64,000 nucleotides of DNA from Hericium rajendrae (taxonomy: Eukaryota; Basidiomycota; Agaricomycetes; Russulales; Hericiaceae), in assembly GCA_033439255.1 (NCBI GenBank), contig CM065879.1, positions 4,656,501 to 4,720,500 of the forward strand, read 5' to 3'. The notes beneath the pieces are model-generated. The model was given only the letters and a program-made list of their open reading frames with translations. It was not told the DNA's origin and did no database searches. Numbering within the stretch: the first letter of the stretch is position 1; every line of letters begins with the position of its first letter. A program made the translations under genes and the position numbers. Positions 11,171 through 23,337 of the stretch are shown in pieces.

Positions 11171-12775
11171 GAGGCTGGATATTTCTTGATGTTTTGTTCT
11201 CTGTTGTCATCGTGGTTCCCTGCACCTTTTTTGACGTGTCATCGCTTCAAGCGTGGCTCACCCATCATAACATGTTGATTTAATGAGCAGGTAGATATGT
11301 ACAGTATGACAAGATTCTCAGCGAATGCTCCCTGTCATCAATGGTCAGCAAGACGGGCATGGTAAGAACTCCTCGACGCTCACTGACCAATTTTCCCATT
11401 TTTGTTTAAGTCCCGGGATTCAGCGGATGTCGATCTACCCTTTCACTTGGTGATGCGCTCTGCGCGTTCCCCCACCAGCGTTCCTCTACCATTGCCTTAT
11501 GCCCACTGCGCGTTGGCGAAGATGAGGGGGTATGCATAGAAGAAGAGGAAGGCTCGCCCAGAGGCGCACATGAGGTCCTAATCATAACAAAGTTAGCAGC
11601 ACGCACCTCAGTTCTGTGTCGTCAGAAGAGGTCTCGCTTTCAGACCGCGAAGAGCGAGGGGGTGGGATCAATTTTGCTTCGCAGGACAAGGCCGAGGGCA
11701 CAGAGCAGGCTGCGCATCTTCCCATGTAGGTGCCTTCGCTCCATAATTGAGCGATGCTCTTCTCACATTAGCGACGGGTGTTGTATAATTACAGCGTACG
11801 ATACAAGGCTGCCGTGTGTCCCTATTCCCTACCAATGCAAACAGTCAGAACGGTTGCGATATCCTGTTAAATACGAACCCATCACTTACTTGTTCATCCG
11901 TCTTTCTTCCATGCCCTGCCCCTATGCCATCAAAGTCATTGGGCGGCCGATGTCTCCTTCATGCGCCCCTCCTTGCCCTCCTGTCCCCCATATGGCATGC
12001 GCACTTTCATTAGCTCAACAGCACGTCCCCTTAAGCAGAGTGGATGAGCAATTCCTGGCCCCATCTCTCGCGAATTGGTTCGGCCCGTACTGCACGGGCC
12101 GCGGTTGGATGGGTGAGAAATCTACGCGCAGGGTCCGCAGATGGCAGCATGCGACTGCGCATCCCTTGAAAGCTGCCTCGGCTCGGTTCATCCTGGCTGA
12201 ATGTCAGTCGGTCGAATATTCGGTGAGCGAAGCTCACTGACCATCCCGGATCCTGCAGGATCAACATCGCAAACATGGGCTGTATGAGCCCGGGGCCCCA
12301 CTTACCTCAACCTCATGCTCTCCATCTCCGCCGCCACCCATCTGCTACCAGAAGGGTTACAGTCAGAGGAAGGCGAAGGCGAGCTACGTTCATCTCTTGG
12401 AATTGCAGGGGAGGAGGGGCGACCAAGAAGGCTGCATGCCGGTCGCCATGTTTTCCCACGCAGCCTGATCAGCTTTGAACACTCTTTGAACAGGCGACAA
12501 TCTTTACCTTTACATCGCGCTCGAACGTGTCAAAGCAGCCGTCGTTACCAGTCTTGGCCTGGGCCGCTCAGCTCTCAATGCGAAACGATCCAGAGGTGCA
12601 AGTTGCGACGCGTGTCCGTGGAACCACGCGGAACCTGACTTCTGCGCGTGTTTGGCGATGGGATAGCTCAACGCGCACGTCGAAGCACAAGGGCAAAACG
12701 GTCGCATTTAAACCCACACCGCTGCTCAACATCGCAGAATCGCTCTTTTCCTCCACACCCCACCATCTGCCAGCC
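11171..12775. other. Intergenic, no gene recognised
   Basis: The longest open frame here has about 190 codons but shows no recognisable protein features. A TATA-like CATTTAAACCC lies about 65 bp before the start codon at 12776. Confidence 0.4.
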
Positions 12776-13565
12776 ATGAACCCCCTTCCGTCTGGCCAGC
12801 ATCCCTGTAAGCATGCTCCCTCCCGCTTCGCATCTGCGTGTTCTAACGGCCTTAATCCTCCCGCAGACATGCTACATCCCGCTAGGATCCAGATCGACCT
12901 CCCCTACCCCATGCTGTCGACTCACGTCGACGTGCGAGTCCAGTGTACGATCGCGGATGCGCCCGTGCCATCGCCCGTGCCATCGCCCGCGGTTGCTCCT
13001 GCAGCAGAGCCTGGAGGTATGCCGGAAACCACCCCCGCCCCGATGATGCCTGGAGCCTCGGCGATGGTCCATGGAGGCTTGCACTCAGCCAGTCCTGCGT
13101 GGGACGGCACCCATGGGCCGTCAAAAGTGAAACCACTGCCTCCTCGGCCGTCGGCGGCTCCCACCTCTATAGGCCCCGTGTTGCAAACAGCGGCGGACCC
13201 CACCGACGCCATTGCTGCCCCCGACGCCGACCAGCCTACCGCCGCCACAGATGAGGCACAGCCTGTGGCAGTCGGGCCCGTCTCGTTGTGCCGCGCCGAC
13301 GTCTTGCGCCGCGTCTCATCTCCAGTGAGTCGCGGCACCGACTGTTATGCCCCAAAGGCACTGATTTCCACGCATTCCAGGTTCTCCGCCGTGCGGAGCT
13401 TCCCACTCCCCCAGTTGACGGCATGACTTCGGGAGAAGGGGCTCTTTCCATGCCAGGCATCCCTTCGCAACGTAAGTCCTGCCGTTTACCGTCGCTCGTT
13501 TCTAACGGCTGTCGACAGCGATCCGCTTCAGTCCCGGTCTCTATCCCCCGATCTGGGGCTTTTGA
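12776..13565 (+). CDS. Small Pro/Ala-rich hypothetical protein, four exons
   Basis: Starts MNPLPSGQHPY at 12776. Three introns with strong donors and acceptors (after 12806; after SSP near 13323; after IPSQ near 13470) keep the frame through to a stop at 13565. The product of about 200 residues has a short N-terminal part with ARIQIDLPYPMLSTHVDV, a low-complexity middle rich in Pro, Ala and Val, and a compact C-terminus RFSPGLYPPIWGF. No domain is recognised. The orderly splicing makes it a likely real gene. It converges with the dioxygenase gene, leaving about 240 bp between stops. Confidence 0.55.
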
Positions 13566-13803
13566 CGGGGGGTGTGAGGGAGAGACTGCAGCTTAAGGCG
13601 AGCGCGCGGCGGGGAGGCGTCATTCTTCTTGTGTCTTGATCCCATCTGAATGGGAATGTGTTATGATAGTTCTTACCCGGCCTCACAATTGGCCACGTTC
13701 GTAGTTTTTGATGTGCTCATTAGTCCCGCATGAATGAAAACTTGTATTCGGAAAGCTGTGGATGAGAGATGCTCAAGAAAACCGAACAAAAGAATCTCGA
13801 CAA

Positions 13804-16030
13804 TTACAGCGGACCCCAGACTTTCTGCTGATCCTCAGCAAGCTCGTTGTACTTAGAGAAAAGGCCCCGGCACTTCTCACGACGGGCGCCCTTGGGCCCG
13901 TCAATCTCGATGATCTCCTCTGCGGTGAGTTCGCCCACGTTACGGTTCCCGCAGCGATGCCACTGGATCAGCGGCCCTGGGCAATACTGCGTGAAGGAGT
14001 ACCTTTTCTCCCCCGGCTGAATGGCAACATTTCCATGTCGCACGCAGGCGGAGGGTATGAGGATAGTGGAGCCGGGCGGAAACTCGATGGCGAAGCCAAA
14101 ATCCCACAGGATGAGGTGACCGCCCTTCTTAGGATCATAGTTCCCCAGCGCCGTGATCACGCAGAACCCATACGGGCAGTTCTGGCAATCGACATGGATG
14201 CGGCACGCTGTCTCGGGGCCTAGATTGAAATTCGCAGAGGGGAAGATGCTGTCTGGGAACAGCAACTTCAGCCCATAGTCATCATAGATGGGCTTGAGGT
14301 TTTGGGCGTAGTGTTGGTACACCTTCGGCACGCAATAAGCCAGCGATCCTGCAGGTGAGGTCAGATGATGTAGGGAAGGGAACATGCAGGGACTCACGGC
14401 TGTCAAACGTCGCAATGCGCTGGATGGACGGCGTGGCGAGCAGGCAGTCGATGATCTCCTGCTCCTTCGGCTTGTTCTCGCGATACCGTGGACCCTGCGA
14501 CCACGTCGTCAGCATGTTTTCCTCCCTCTAGCAGGTCTGCACTTGCCTGAATGTTGCTCTGCGGAGAATGGGTCACGCCCGCACTGAACGCGACGAAATG
14601 GCCCCGCTCGCCCTCCTTGCCTTGGCCGGGGCGGAAGCCACTGTCAACCCGCGCCTGTTCGAGAGCTTCACCGGCATCCAAAATCACTTGCTTCCAGTCG
14701 GGTGCTTGGGGCTGGCCAACGAAGTACCCCATCTCAGTCTCAATGATGTCAAGTGCCGACATCGGGATCCTTCCGGTGGAGGATAGAGTTCGTTAGCCCG
14801 AGCGGAAGGGTGAGACATAGGCACACTTACTTTCCGTCCCAAGGGACTATCTTGAGCCCGATTTTCTTGAGGTCCTGCAGAGAGAAGGGTACCTTTCCAA
14901 TCTTCGCCTGGGGCTGGGCAGTGTATGCGTTTTGGTTGACACGGAACTCGCTGGCCCGACAGTCCACACGGATGGGCTTAGGCGTGCCGTGTCTCTGCGC
15001 CATCCGCACTTTGAGCTTGAATTCGAAGGGCGTGCGGATCTTCCTCTCTTCTGCTCGCTTCTCGCGGCACGAAATCGGCTTGTGTGCCGCTCGGTTGATT
15101 CGTCCCTGTTTGCCCTTTTGCGGGCCCTTCTTTTTCTTCTTTCCCAGGGCCGCCGTCGCTTCGCGGGCCCCTGCTGCTCCTGAGGCTTTTGCATCGGCAG
15201 GCAAAGACAAAGACGGAGCTTCGCCGGTAGGAGTGGAGAGGAGCGGCGCGGCCGTACTAAAGATCCCCGGGGACGAGAAGTCATACAGCACGGCTGCCGC
15301 GTCGACACCGCCGGCAGGTTCAGCGGCCATCTGCGCGGCCCCGTTCTCCAGCGCACGCTCCAGCAGCGCCCCAAAATCAGCCTGTGTGCAAATGGCCACC
15401 ATGGGGCTTGTATCCTAGACTGGTGTTAGCGGGGCAGAATTGAGAAAGACGGCTGACGCACTGAATATACCTGCTCATCGACTCCGGCCGTGGCATCTGG
15501 AGAGGTAAAGGAGGCTCAGCATTTTGTCAGGTAATTCAGAAGAAAGGCAAATGGGGCCTCTTCCAGGCTCAGCTCCGATCGCGCGTAGGGCCGTCGCGAG
15601 CCCGCAGAGGGCAACGCGGCGCCGTCTGGGCCGCGGCGGCATCCCATCAGAGCCCTTGAGGCGAGACGAAGGGCGAGCGAAAGTCTGCTGCCCTCCACCT
15701 CGAAACCACGTGCACTCAGTCACGCCGCTGGAACCACCACCGCCCACAAGGGCCGCATAGTGTCGTCTGGGCCGCGGCGGTGACCCATCAGAGTCCCGGC
15801 GATGAGCTAAGCCACGCTCGAAATGAGTGGGGAGCAAGACAGTCGGGCATCAGAGGGACGCGTCCTGTCCCGCAGCTGGAACCACCGCCGCCTTGTGAGG
15901 GCCGCACGGCGTCGTCTGGGCCACGGCGGCGACCCATCAGAGTCCCAGCTGGAGGCCTGACGCCCCCGATGTAGAGAACAGAAGAAATACGCAGCATAGG
16001 AAACGGCTCACCTTCCTGGCGCTGATCCAT
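13804..16030 (-). CDS. TET/JBP-family 2-oxoglutarate/Fe(II) dioxygenase
   Basis: Likely an oxidase of 5-methylcytosine or a related base, as known for the fungal TET/JBP family; substrate here is inferred. The C-terminal third holds the double-stranded beta-helix: an iron-binding H-x-D (in CRIHVDCQN), the conserved ALGNYDPKKGGHLILWD, the distal His (in ACVRHGN) and the 2-oxoglutarate-binding Arg (in GEKRYSFTQY). The N-terminal half is basic (GKKKKKGPQKGKQG). I chose the start at 16030 because MDQRQE joins in phase through a 515-bp intron (15497-16011) to exon 2, then through a short intron to the exon beginning before 15402. A shorter start at 15402 is possible. Further introns fall near 14770-14828, 14495-14547 and 14355-14395. 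About 505 residues, all junctions in frame. The nearest upstream gene on the same strand is a MULE transposase. Confidence 0.85.
15585..15950. repeat. Tandem ~145-bp repeat inside intron 1 of the dioxygenase gene
   Basis: Three imperfect copies carry the core GTCTGGGCCRCGGCGG followed by CCCATCAGAG, with cores near 15622, 15763 and 15913. Parts of the spacers (GGAACCACCRCCGCC) also repeat. The array fills most of the 515-bp intron, which is about ten times the usual intron length in this window. Confidence 0.75.
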
Positions 16031-17796
16031 GGCTCAAGAGACGAAAGACAGGAGGGAGTAAGTTGAGAGAAACGTGCGAAAGCCCCCAACTTGAAATGAA
16101 CAGCGATCAACGTTCAACGATGTCGACGCGCCGACGCATCGCGATGCGACGCGACGCGTATGTCACGTGGTACGCGCCGGTCCTCCTTGTCACCTCGTTC
16201 ACTTCTTGAGCTGCAAACCAAACGGCACTGATCGCGGGCCGTATACATAACAGAGGCTAAATACATGAATTGAGAGGGAACTTTGTCCCGTCCGGGAGTC
16301 GCAGAGCAGGGTTACCCCGCATCACGTCACGGCCGTGAAATGAGAGCACTCAGCGCGAGCGCACGCGCGGAGAGATCAAGCGCGTGCATGCTAAGAGCCA
16401 GTAGTCATGCAGTTTGCGCGCACCCTGCAGCTGTCGTGCTCGTGCTTGCGAGCGTAATCCAAGTGCAAGCGCCAGCGTGAAGCGGGAGTGAACACTCTGT
16501 TCTTGTCGCGGTGCCTTGTCGGACGTGTTCCTCGCACGGCGGGACATGGTGCATGGCGGGACATGGTGCACGGCGGGACATGGTGCACGGCGGGACATAG
16601 CATGCTGACCTTCACGTCCCGCTTGGAGTTGGTGCGTTGTGTCCCGCTCGTAGCGTAGCCCCGCTTGATGCCCTCACCTCTTTCGCGATGCTTATGGACA
16701 GGAAGAGCGGCGTCGAGATGAGGCAGATGCCCCGCCCCACGATGGGGTAGATCCCGAAGGCGCTCACGACTCTTGAGGCTCTCGAGCTCTGGGAGCATCT
16801 CTTGGTCACTCGAATGACAGATGCGCCGAGCTTCAGCATGATGAGGCGAACATATGAGGGAGACAAACCAGGTCACCAAGGGAGGTCTGCAGCAAGGGAG
16901 AAAGCTCTTGCAGGTGAACTAGAGAAGGAAAGGCCTCGGAGCATGCCAAGCGGAGCTGGACGAAGGCGGCTTCAAGCTTGACATTGCTTGGGTCGTCGAG
17001 AAAGCACCGAGGCGCGGTTAGCCCACCTGGTCCCAGAACGATAGCGGCAGTGCATCGTCTGATCTCTCACCGGGGATCACAGGAAGCTCAAGTGAGCCAT
17101 TCGCCATCACGACGGACGACGTCGTGCCCGACCTGTAACCTGCGTCGAGGACGTTTGGCTCGGCACAGGCGGGGTTTCTCGCTCAAGCCGGAGTGCCCGG
17201 AAAAGATGGAGTGGACGATGCCAGCGTCGAGGGAGGGGCGGCTTCTGGGCGATAGTGGGGGAAAGTCGCCGCAGGAGAGACCGCGCCATGCAGCTGCGAA
17301 GACGGACGGCGCGGCCTTTGTCTTCGTGAAACCGGACATGAAGACTGCGTGCATTGTCAGCTCGATGGCAGCAGCACGTTGAGATGGTATATCGACAGTG
17401 GCTGGAGCAGGCGGGGATCTGTGTCTGATTTCGAGAAAGTCTCAGGGAACGGAGGATGCCAGTGCGACTGCTAATGCCATACGCACCGCCGAAAAACCGG
17501 CGCAGGTACCTGAAGAATCCATCAGTGGGTAAGGTGTTGCCGTGATGAGCGGCGAGGGGAGCGAAAAACAGAGCACTGCCGCGCCCGCTTTTCGACCAAT
17601 CGCTTTCTAGTTAAACCGGAGGCGAATGTCGACGTCGCCTGCTCGTCACAATGGACCGTCGCGTTCGTACGGCTGGGCAACGATCCGCAGCCCAACGTCT
17701 CACCTCCAGTTTGAGCGATGCGGCGCAGCATATGGAATAAGGACACCGGGGTGGAAACTCGGTTTCATAAAACAACCCAGAACGTAGAGCGCGTGT
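16031..17796. other. Upstream region of the dioxygenase gene and downstream of the MULE gene
   Basis: No gene I can support. Several frames of 60-160 codons exist on both strands without recognisable features. It contains a small minisatellite at 16537-16605 and a palindromic CGATGCGAC/GCGACGCG-rich stretch near 16120-16160. Confidence 0.4.
16537..16605. repeat. 17-bp minisatellite, about four copies
   Basis: Four near-perfect tandem copies of CGGCGGGACATGGTGCA. The unit contains GGGACATGGTGC, read as a repeated MSRRAPCPAVHH-type peptide on the minus strand, but I see no gene using it. Confidence 0.85.
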
Positions 17797-20700
17797 CTAG
17801 AAATAGCCGTAAGACTTCTTACGCTTTTGCTTCTGCTCTGGCGAAGGCGGCAGGACGACCGCTCTCGTCCGCTTATCGCCTTCAGGTTTGAATTAGAATT
17901 CTGAGCTCATGCAGGCAGACACGAAGGGGGAGGTTCACCTGCAAATACATCCCGAGATGGATCTGAACCGGCGCCTCCTATCTCTACCTTGCCTCCAGAT
18001 GCGTCTTCGGTAAGTTCTGCCTCAGCTAATCGACCGCTCACTTCCTCCACTAGTGTCTCCAAAACACCATGCAGCTCTAGCAAGTCCTCACTGGTGCGGA
18101 GACTCGAGATGTCTCCCATGAGAGTGGCCAGGCCGTGAAGCTTGGGGAGCATTTGCTTGATCTCATGATTGATGCGTTGCTGAGCCTGGTGTTGGATGGC
18201 TTGAGTGTTCGCATCATACATAGTCTTCGGGGAGGATAACACCATCAGATGGTCTGTTCGATAAGACTAATCATAAGCGCCGCTCACCTCCACTGAATGG
18301 TCTTCGAGCCTGTGGGATTTGAGAGCTACCGTTGCAGCTGCCTCGTCATCAGGGAAGCCATTGCCGTCGGGCCATTCGTCTCCCAAATCCGATCCGGTCT
18401 CCATGCAAGGGACTGCAGGTTCAAGGCTAGGAGGAGGTAATGCCGGCGGCATCGGACACTGGACGGGCGTCACGTAAGGAGCGAGGGTTGGTGGTGGAGT
18501 AGGCTCACAGTAACCCCCAGGGAACGCACGGCTGTCCAAAGGCTGCGTGATGGCAGTGACATGGGTGGGCCCATACCAGCTCCGGTTCTTGGCATCCCAT
18601 TCCTCTGCGTCGGCTGCGGAGGGGGGAAACTCGTAGATGCGGTCCAATAGACCTCGTTGAATCCACCATTCAATGAGAAGTCGGAAAGCACGGAGGTGCT
18701 TGCATGCGCTGCCGCGACGAAGCCAGTCAGCACAGGTGCAAGTTGCCGACCCTGAGCAATGCACGGTGAGCCAGTATCGAGCATACTCTGCGCTCCCTGC
18801 GGCGCTGGGTGTGAGGGCAGACGGCATGCATGTGGCCCAGAGCTCGTAGGGTTTTCCGCTGTTAATGACAACAAGGCGGCGGGAGTCCATAATCTCGTGC
18901 GCTGAGCGGTCTCGTGAAGCGTCGGGGGCAAACCACGCCAGACGCGTGGCCCCAATACATGGCTGGTCCTCGCGCTCTGGACGACGAGCTGCACGCACTT
19001 CCAATATCTCACCTCCCACTGCGGATTCGAACCGCTTGCCCTTCCATGTCTTTAGGTGAAGTTTGAGACGGAGTAGGGCGTACAGCTGGGGAATAATGTT
19101 GACAATCAGATGGAAAATGAGGATGTCGAACCGAAGACGATGGTGCGCATGCTGCCACTGGGGTAGGTGCTTGTGCTTCAGGACGCCGTTGAAGGCCTCT
19201 AGGTGGTTCGTCGTGGGGACAACTCCGGCGACCTGAATTCCCAGATGCTCTGCGGCCACATTTCTGCCCCACTGCGACCAGCTACGCCACAGCGGCTCAC
19301 TCATCCATGTGGAAGAGAGATAGGAGAGAAAGCTGAGGCCGGCATTGCCGATCCGGGGCCCTGCAAAGCCCTCACCACACAGAAGCTCAAGGTGAGCTCG
19401 TTCGAGGTCAATTAGAGCCTTCGCGGCGCCGAAGTCGTTGCTGGCGAGCAGGCTTCGAGAATGATTTTGTTAGAAAACAAGTGCATATGAAGAGATAAAA
19501 ACAACATACGCTTGCTCCAAGGATCGCATGCGTGCTCGGATTTCCGACTTCCAGAAAACGTCAGCATCGGAGTCGCCTCTTCCCAGCAGGCTCGTTCACT
19601 TGTTGGTCCAGCATTGTCGAATGTGAAACCGACAGAGGAGGAGCACGATTTTGGGCCACGTTGCCAACAGCACGGCCCGTTCCTTTGTGTCCGAGTCAGT
19701 GATAGCGACAGCCGGCTCGAAGACTCGTCTGCCCGCGGAAGGATGGGCGGTCATCCAAGTCTTCCAAGTGCCGAGTAGCTCTGTCAAAATGGCAGTATTG
19801 TATGAGGCGTGGCTTGCCTTGTGGCCAGTGGATGCAGAGAAAAGAAATATCCCCACTGGGATGCCTTTCCCCTCGTCATTGACCCCCATGGCTATCCAAA
19901 CCAGAAGCCTCGATGAGGAAAGGCCGAAGGTGCCATCTAAGATGAGTTGTTTATCATGTACACAATTCCAAGATGACTCGACCATCTCTGGCGTTGATAT
20001 GCAGAGCATAAACCGCTCTTTTGTGTGGGTCCGCAGATGATAGAAGAAGACGGCATCTGCAAGGTCACGTCTGAAATGAGTACGATCACCACGAAGCCAG
20101 CCGTCTATGTTCTGCTCTGGTGCACGCCTGATATCGACGGCAAAATGGTCTTTGTAGTATCTGCGGTACAGGTTGTTGAAGTCAGAGGTGGTGATTTCGT
20201 ACCGAAAGTTGGACTTAAGAGGATTTGTTGAAGCTTGATCGCGATACGCGCGAGCAGAATGCATCTGCAGGTTGCGAGCTTGAACAGCAGCCATGCTTTT
20301 GGGAGAGCAAAAGAGTCAGAGAAGGTCAGAGGGCTGGGGTCTTTCGAGAAATGGGGCACGTACCTGGCGCCATCTTTGAGCTGATGCAACGCGACCTCAA
20401 TGACATGCTCATGGATTGGTACGGCCGGAAGTCGCATCATGACGGCTTGACGGCAGTCGTCATTGTGTTGGAGCACGCCCGAAATGCGGGAGATGTTTCC
20501 GGAAGACTCCCTTTGTGTGATCTCAACATGGGCAAGACAGCCAGTGAAATCATAAGGCGAGTGTCGTTCCGTGCTGGAGTTGGGCTTGGCAGAACTCTTG
20601 TCCTTCCTTGTCGTGTGACGAGCGCTCGAGTCATAACCACAACCACTTGATAGTCCATGAGCCAATAATTTCAACGTACAGGATATGTATCTACCATTGG

Positions 20701-21198
20701 AAAAGCGACCGACGGGCTGCCTTGGCTCCCTTGCCCCACTTAGTCGACCATACCACGGACCATTTGCTTTCGAGCTGATTTCGAGCCGCATCATCCAAAC
20801 CATTGGCTGCCAGGAGGCTTTGCGCTTCGTCTTGGGAAACGCGGTTGTTCTCATCATATTGCTGGGAGAATGTTCGTCCGCTAGCATAGATGCAAGAAAT
20901 TTGAGCTGTCTGCGCCTCGTTGCACCAAAGATGTGCAATGGGAACCTACAACCAAGATGAGCCTGCGGATTACAACAGCGTTGAGAGAATGAATTACCTG
21001 TGTCTGGTGCTTTTGAGGCGACTTCCAGATGCTGTTATCGAGCGTCGGTGGAGTTGGCTCCGCAGTGGGTGGCGGAGTCGATGGAGGCAGGGGCGGAGGC
21101 GAGGGATGGAGCGTAGAAGAGGCATCCAGCGCTGGCCCCTCGGCTAGATCATTGAGGTGAAGGTCTTTGGGCATGATGGAGGAGTGAGCACCGATCAA
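17797..21198 (-). CDS. MULE-type DDE transposase with SWIM zinc finger
   Basis: Transposase of the Mutator-like class as it occurs in agaricomycetes. The Pro-rich N-terminus begins MIGAHSSIMPKDL at 21198. An FAR1/WRKY-like region (IAHLWCNEAQTAQISCIYA) follows. The catalytic core shows ILDGTFG (first Asp), AITDSDTKER (second Asp), LCRFHIRQCW and NHLEAFNGVLKHK (catalytic Glu). After it comes a SWIM finger (CTCADWLRRGSACKHLRAF). The C-terminal part has a helical segment (QAQQRINHEIKQMLPKL) and a basic end (QKQKRKKSYGYF). Splices after ...DHSVE (near 18290) and after ...DVFAG (near 17940) keep the frame to a stop at 17797. I found no premature stop in the parts checked. No terminal inverted repeats were found on either side, so it may be a domesticated or immobile copy. 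Confidence 0.82.
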
Positions 21199-21991
21199 GA
21201 ATGGGGAAATGGGGGGAAAGGAGAGGGCCCACTGTCGTACTGACCTCCTTCCCCCCCTTCGACTGATCTGCCACCTCGTGCTGGAAAAGCAACGCGAAGG
21301 TGGAGCAATGAATCGTTAACTCGTGGGCAGGAGCATGTGGTGCTGCCGACAGCACTGTGTGCGAAGCACCCGGCGAAACACCATAATATTCTGCGGGTGT
21401 TCTGCGGTGAAGAAATGAGGGCCATGAAAGGACAATTTACTCATCTTTTTGTCGGCGGCCGGCGATAAAATGCGCAAAACTCCACTCAAGGCAGGCCCGA
21501 GAGTGCTGAAGCCTCCAGAAGATCCTCATGGATCACACTGCTTTCAAAGGGATCAGCACGGCTTGGGAAAATTCGAACATAAAAGAAAACAATTATACCT
21601 GACTCGACAGACCGATCGTCGAGCGCAACGAGCAGCTAGGCCCAGACTGCCACGAGGAGGGTATGGCAACGGGCCCTCGAATCCTTTCGAGGTGCTTTTG
21701 ACAGGCGCGGTTGACATGGGGCGGGCTTGCGACTCTGGAAGCACGCTGTTCGGAGCCGCAGGGGCTTCTCTGATGGCGGGGGGGCGCGGGAAACATCTCG
21801 TTTTGGGATGACAGGGCGGGACACAGCCACAGCCGAACGCTGAGGTGTTTGATGCAAGTTTGACGTCGAAGCGAAAAATAAGCGCCCGAAGGCGAAAGAT
21901 CAACTTCTCATTACGTGAGAGTTTGTTCCGGCTGGCTAGCCCAAAGCCAGCGCAGCAACGACGCAGGTTCACCTTCTTTCCGTCCTTTTAA

Positions 21992-22036
21992 CGGAGGCAA
22001 AAGCACTGTCGCGGAGATGCCGTGGATCTGCCTCCG
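21992..22036 (+). repeat. Short dispersed repeat, copy 2
   Basis: Matches 6414-6470 in the same orientation: CGGAG-CAAAAGCAC, then TCGCGGAGATGC, then GGATCTGCCTCCG. The bases between these blocks differ in length. Confidence 0.45.
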
Positions 22037-22553
22037 TCGCCCCATCTTATATTTGCCCCCGTCCCCTATCATAGCTTTGTCTCCGTCTCCTGCAGAGAAA
22101 CGGGCGATTACCTGTGCCCACTTCCTGCTTCCCATCTTTACAGCACACCAGCGCCAGTTACGCGCACCTATCTAGACGTCAGAAGCCATCCTGGTCAGGA
22201 CCGGATGTGGCATTTCCCTCAACACAAGTGTCCACGCGCAGTCCTCAAAATCCACAGAGCCGGTGCCTTCGCGTCGATCATCGCGATGCCGACAAGCCCA
22301 TATCAAGTGACGCACGCGCAGATCCCCATGCCACAAAGCCGTCCGTCAGCGAGCGCCCATCCAATGATATCTGACAAACCCCGCGCTGCAGCCAGTTAGG
22401 CACCTCTCTTCCCCATGGCCCAAGCAGCCAAGTTCCAAAGCGCGGCGCAGCCCTTATCGCGCGCGGTGAGCGCCGCCGAGGCTAAGCCATCCGCACGATC
22501 GGACCCGCCGGTCTAGGGCCCCGCACGATCGGCGGGGCTGTACGTGCGAGAGG

Positions 22554-22560
22554 TATATAA
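22554..22560 (+). promoter_or_regulatory. TATA box of the cupin gene
   Basis: TATATAA about 41 bp upstream of the ATG at 22601, in a GC-rich background. Position and sequence fit a core promoter with a very short 5' leader. Confidence 0.5.
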
Positions 22561-22600
22561 CGGCGCTGCGAATGCGAGAGGAGGGCCGCATAAAGATAGG

Positions 22601-23337
22601 ATGGCTGAGTTCAGGTCGAACGACGCGCTAGTTCGCGATCTGGGGATGCAGCGGCATCCGGAGGGCGGTAAGTCGCGTTTTGTTTCTGGTGTGTGGGGCG
22701 GGGTGCTGAGGCAGCACGTTGGTAGGGTTTTTTGTGGAGACGGACAGGCAGAGTGTGCAGATTCCTAGCCCGTTCGCAGGTGCGTCGCGTCCCTTGTGCC
22801 AAGGCTGTGCGTCGTGTTGTTGATACACTATGTCGGCGCAGACGGCCAGCCGCGCCCGCTCGCGACGTCGATCTTCTACCTCCTCACGTACGAAGAGCCG
22901 CGCGGCGTCTTCCACATGAACAAGTCCGCCGTGCGTACCTCTTCACCTTTCCGCAATAAGCACAACCTGATGGGCGGCAGACGATGCACGTCCTGCACCA
23001 CGGTCGCGCAGAGCACACGCTCATCCACCCAGGGCGCACGCCGCGCGTCGAGCGCGTCGTGATGGGGCCGAACGCGCGCGCGAGCGAGCGGCGCCAGCTG
23101 CTCGTCGGCACGGGTATATGGAAGATGTCGCGCCTGCTCGATGCGGACGTGCGCGCGGCGACGACGGACGAAGCGCGCGCGCACACGGGGTGTCTGATTA
23201 CGGAGGTCGTGACGCCGGGGTTCGTGTGGGAGGACCATGCGTTTTTGACAAGGGAGGAGTTGGGGCGGGTGTTTGAGGGTGTGGAGGGGGGCGCGGAGTG
23301 GGTAAGGGAGTTGGAGGGGTTTGTGAAGAAGGGGTGA
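22601..23337 (+). CDS. DUF985 (Cupin_5) family protein
   Basis: Small beta-barrel protein of the RmlC-like cupin fold; biochemical role unknown in fungi. The family signature starts the protein: LVRDLGMQRHPEGG, then FFVETDRQ after the first intron (22668-22725). Next come ATSIFYLLTYEEP, the cupin strand HMNKSATMHVLHHGRAEHTL, GERRQ-like ASERRQLLVGTGIWKM, and the conserved end CLITEVVTPGFVWEDHAF. Three introns are in phase (after PEGG, after PFA, after NKSA). At about 165-170 residues it has the usual length for the family. The start is fixed by the ATG at 22601 just after a TATA box. It appears intact and lies between the MULE gene and the right inverted arm. Confidence 0.88.

Larger units (their letters stand above)
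21199..22600. other. Intergenic region between the MULE and cupin genes
   Basis: No recognisable gene. It includes the second copy of the short dispersed repeat (21992-22036) and the TATA box for the cupin gene. Confidence 0.45.

Noticed and set aside
9047-12240. Several 90-190 codon frames between 9.0 and 12.2 kb other than 10464-11170
   Set aside because: No domains, no consistent splicing and overlapping frames on both strands.
17797-21198. KDZ-type (Kyakuja-Dileera-Zisupton) transposase beside the TET/JBP gene
   Set aside because: The catalytic blocks (LDGTFG, CRFHIRQCW, NHLEAFN) and the SWIM finger match the MULE pattern; typical KDZ blocks were not seen.
6414-22036. The two short repeats as ends of one element
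   Set aside because: They are in the same orientation, short and imperfect, with ordinary genes between them and no target duplication.
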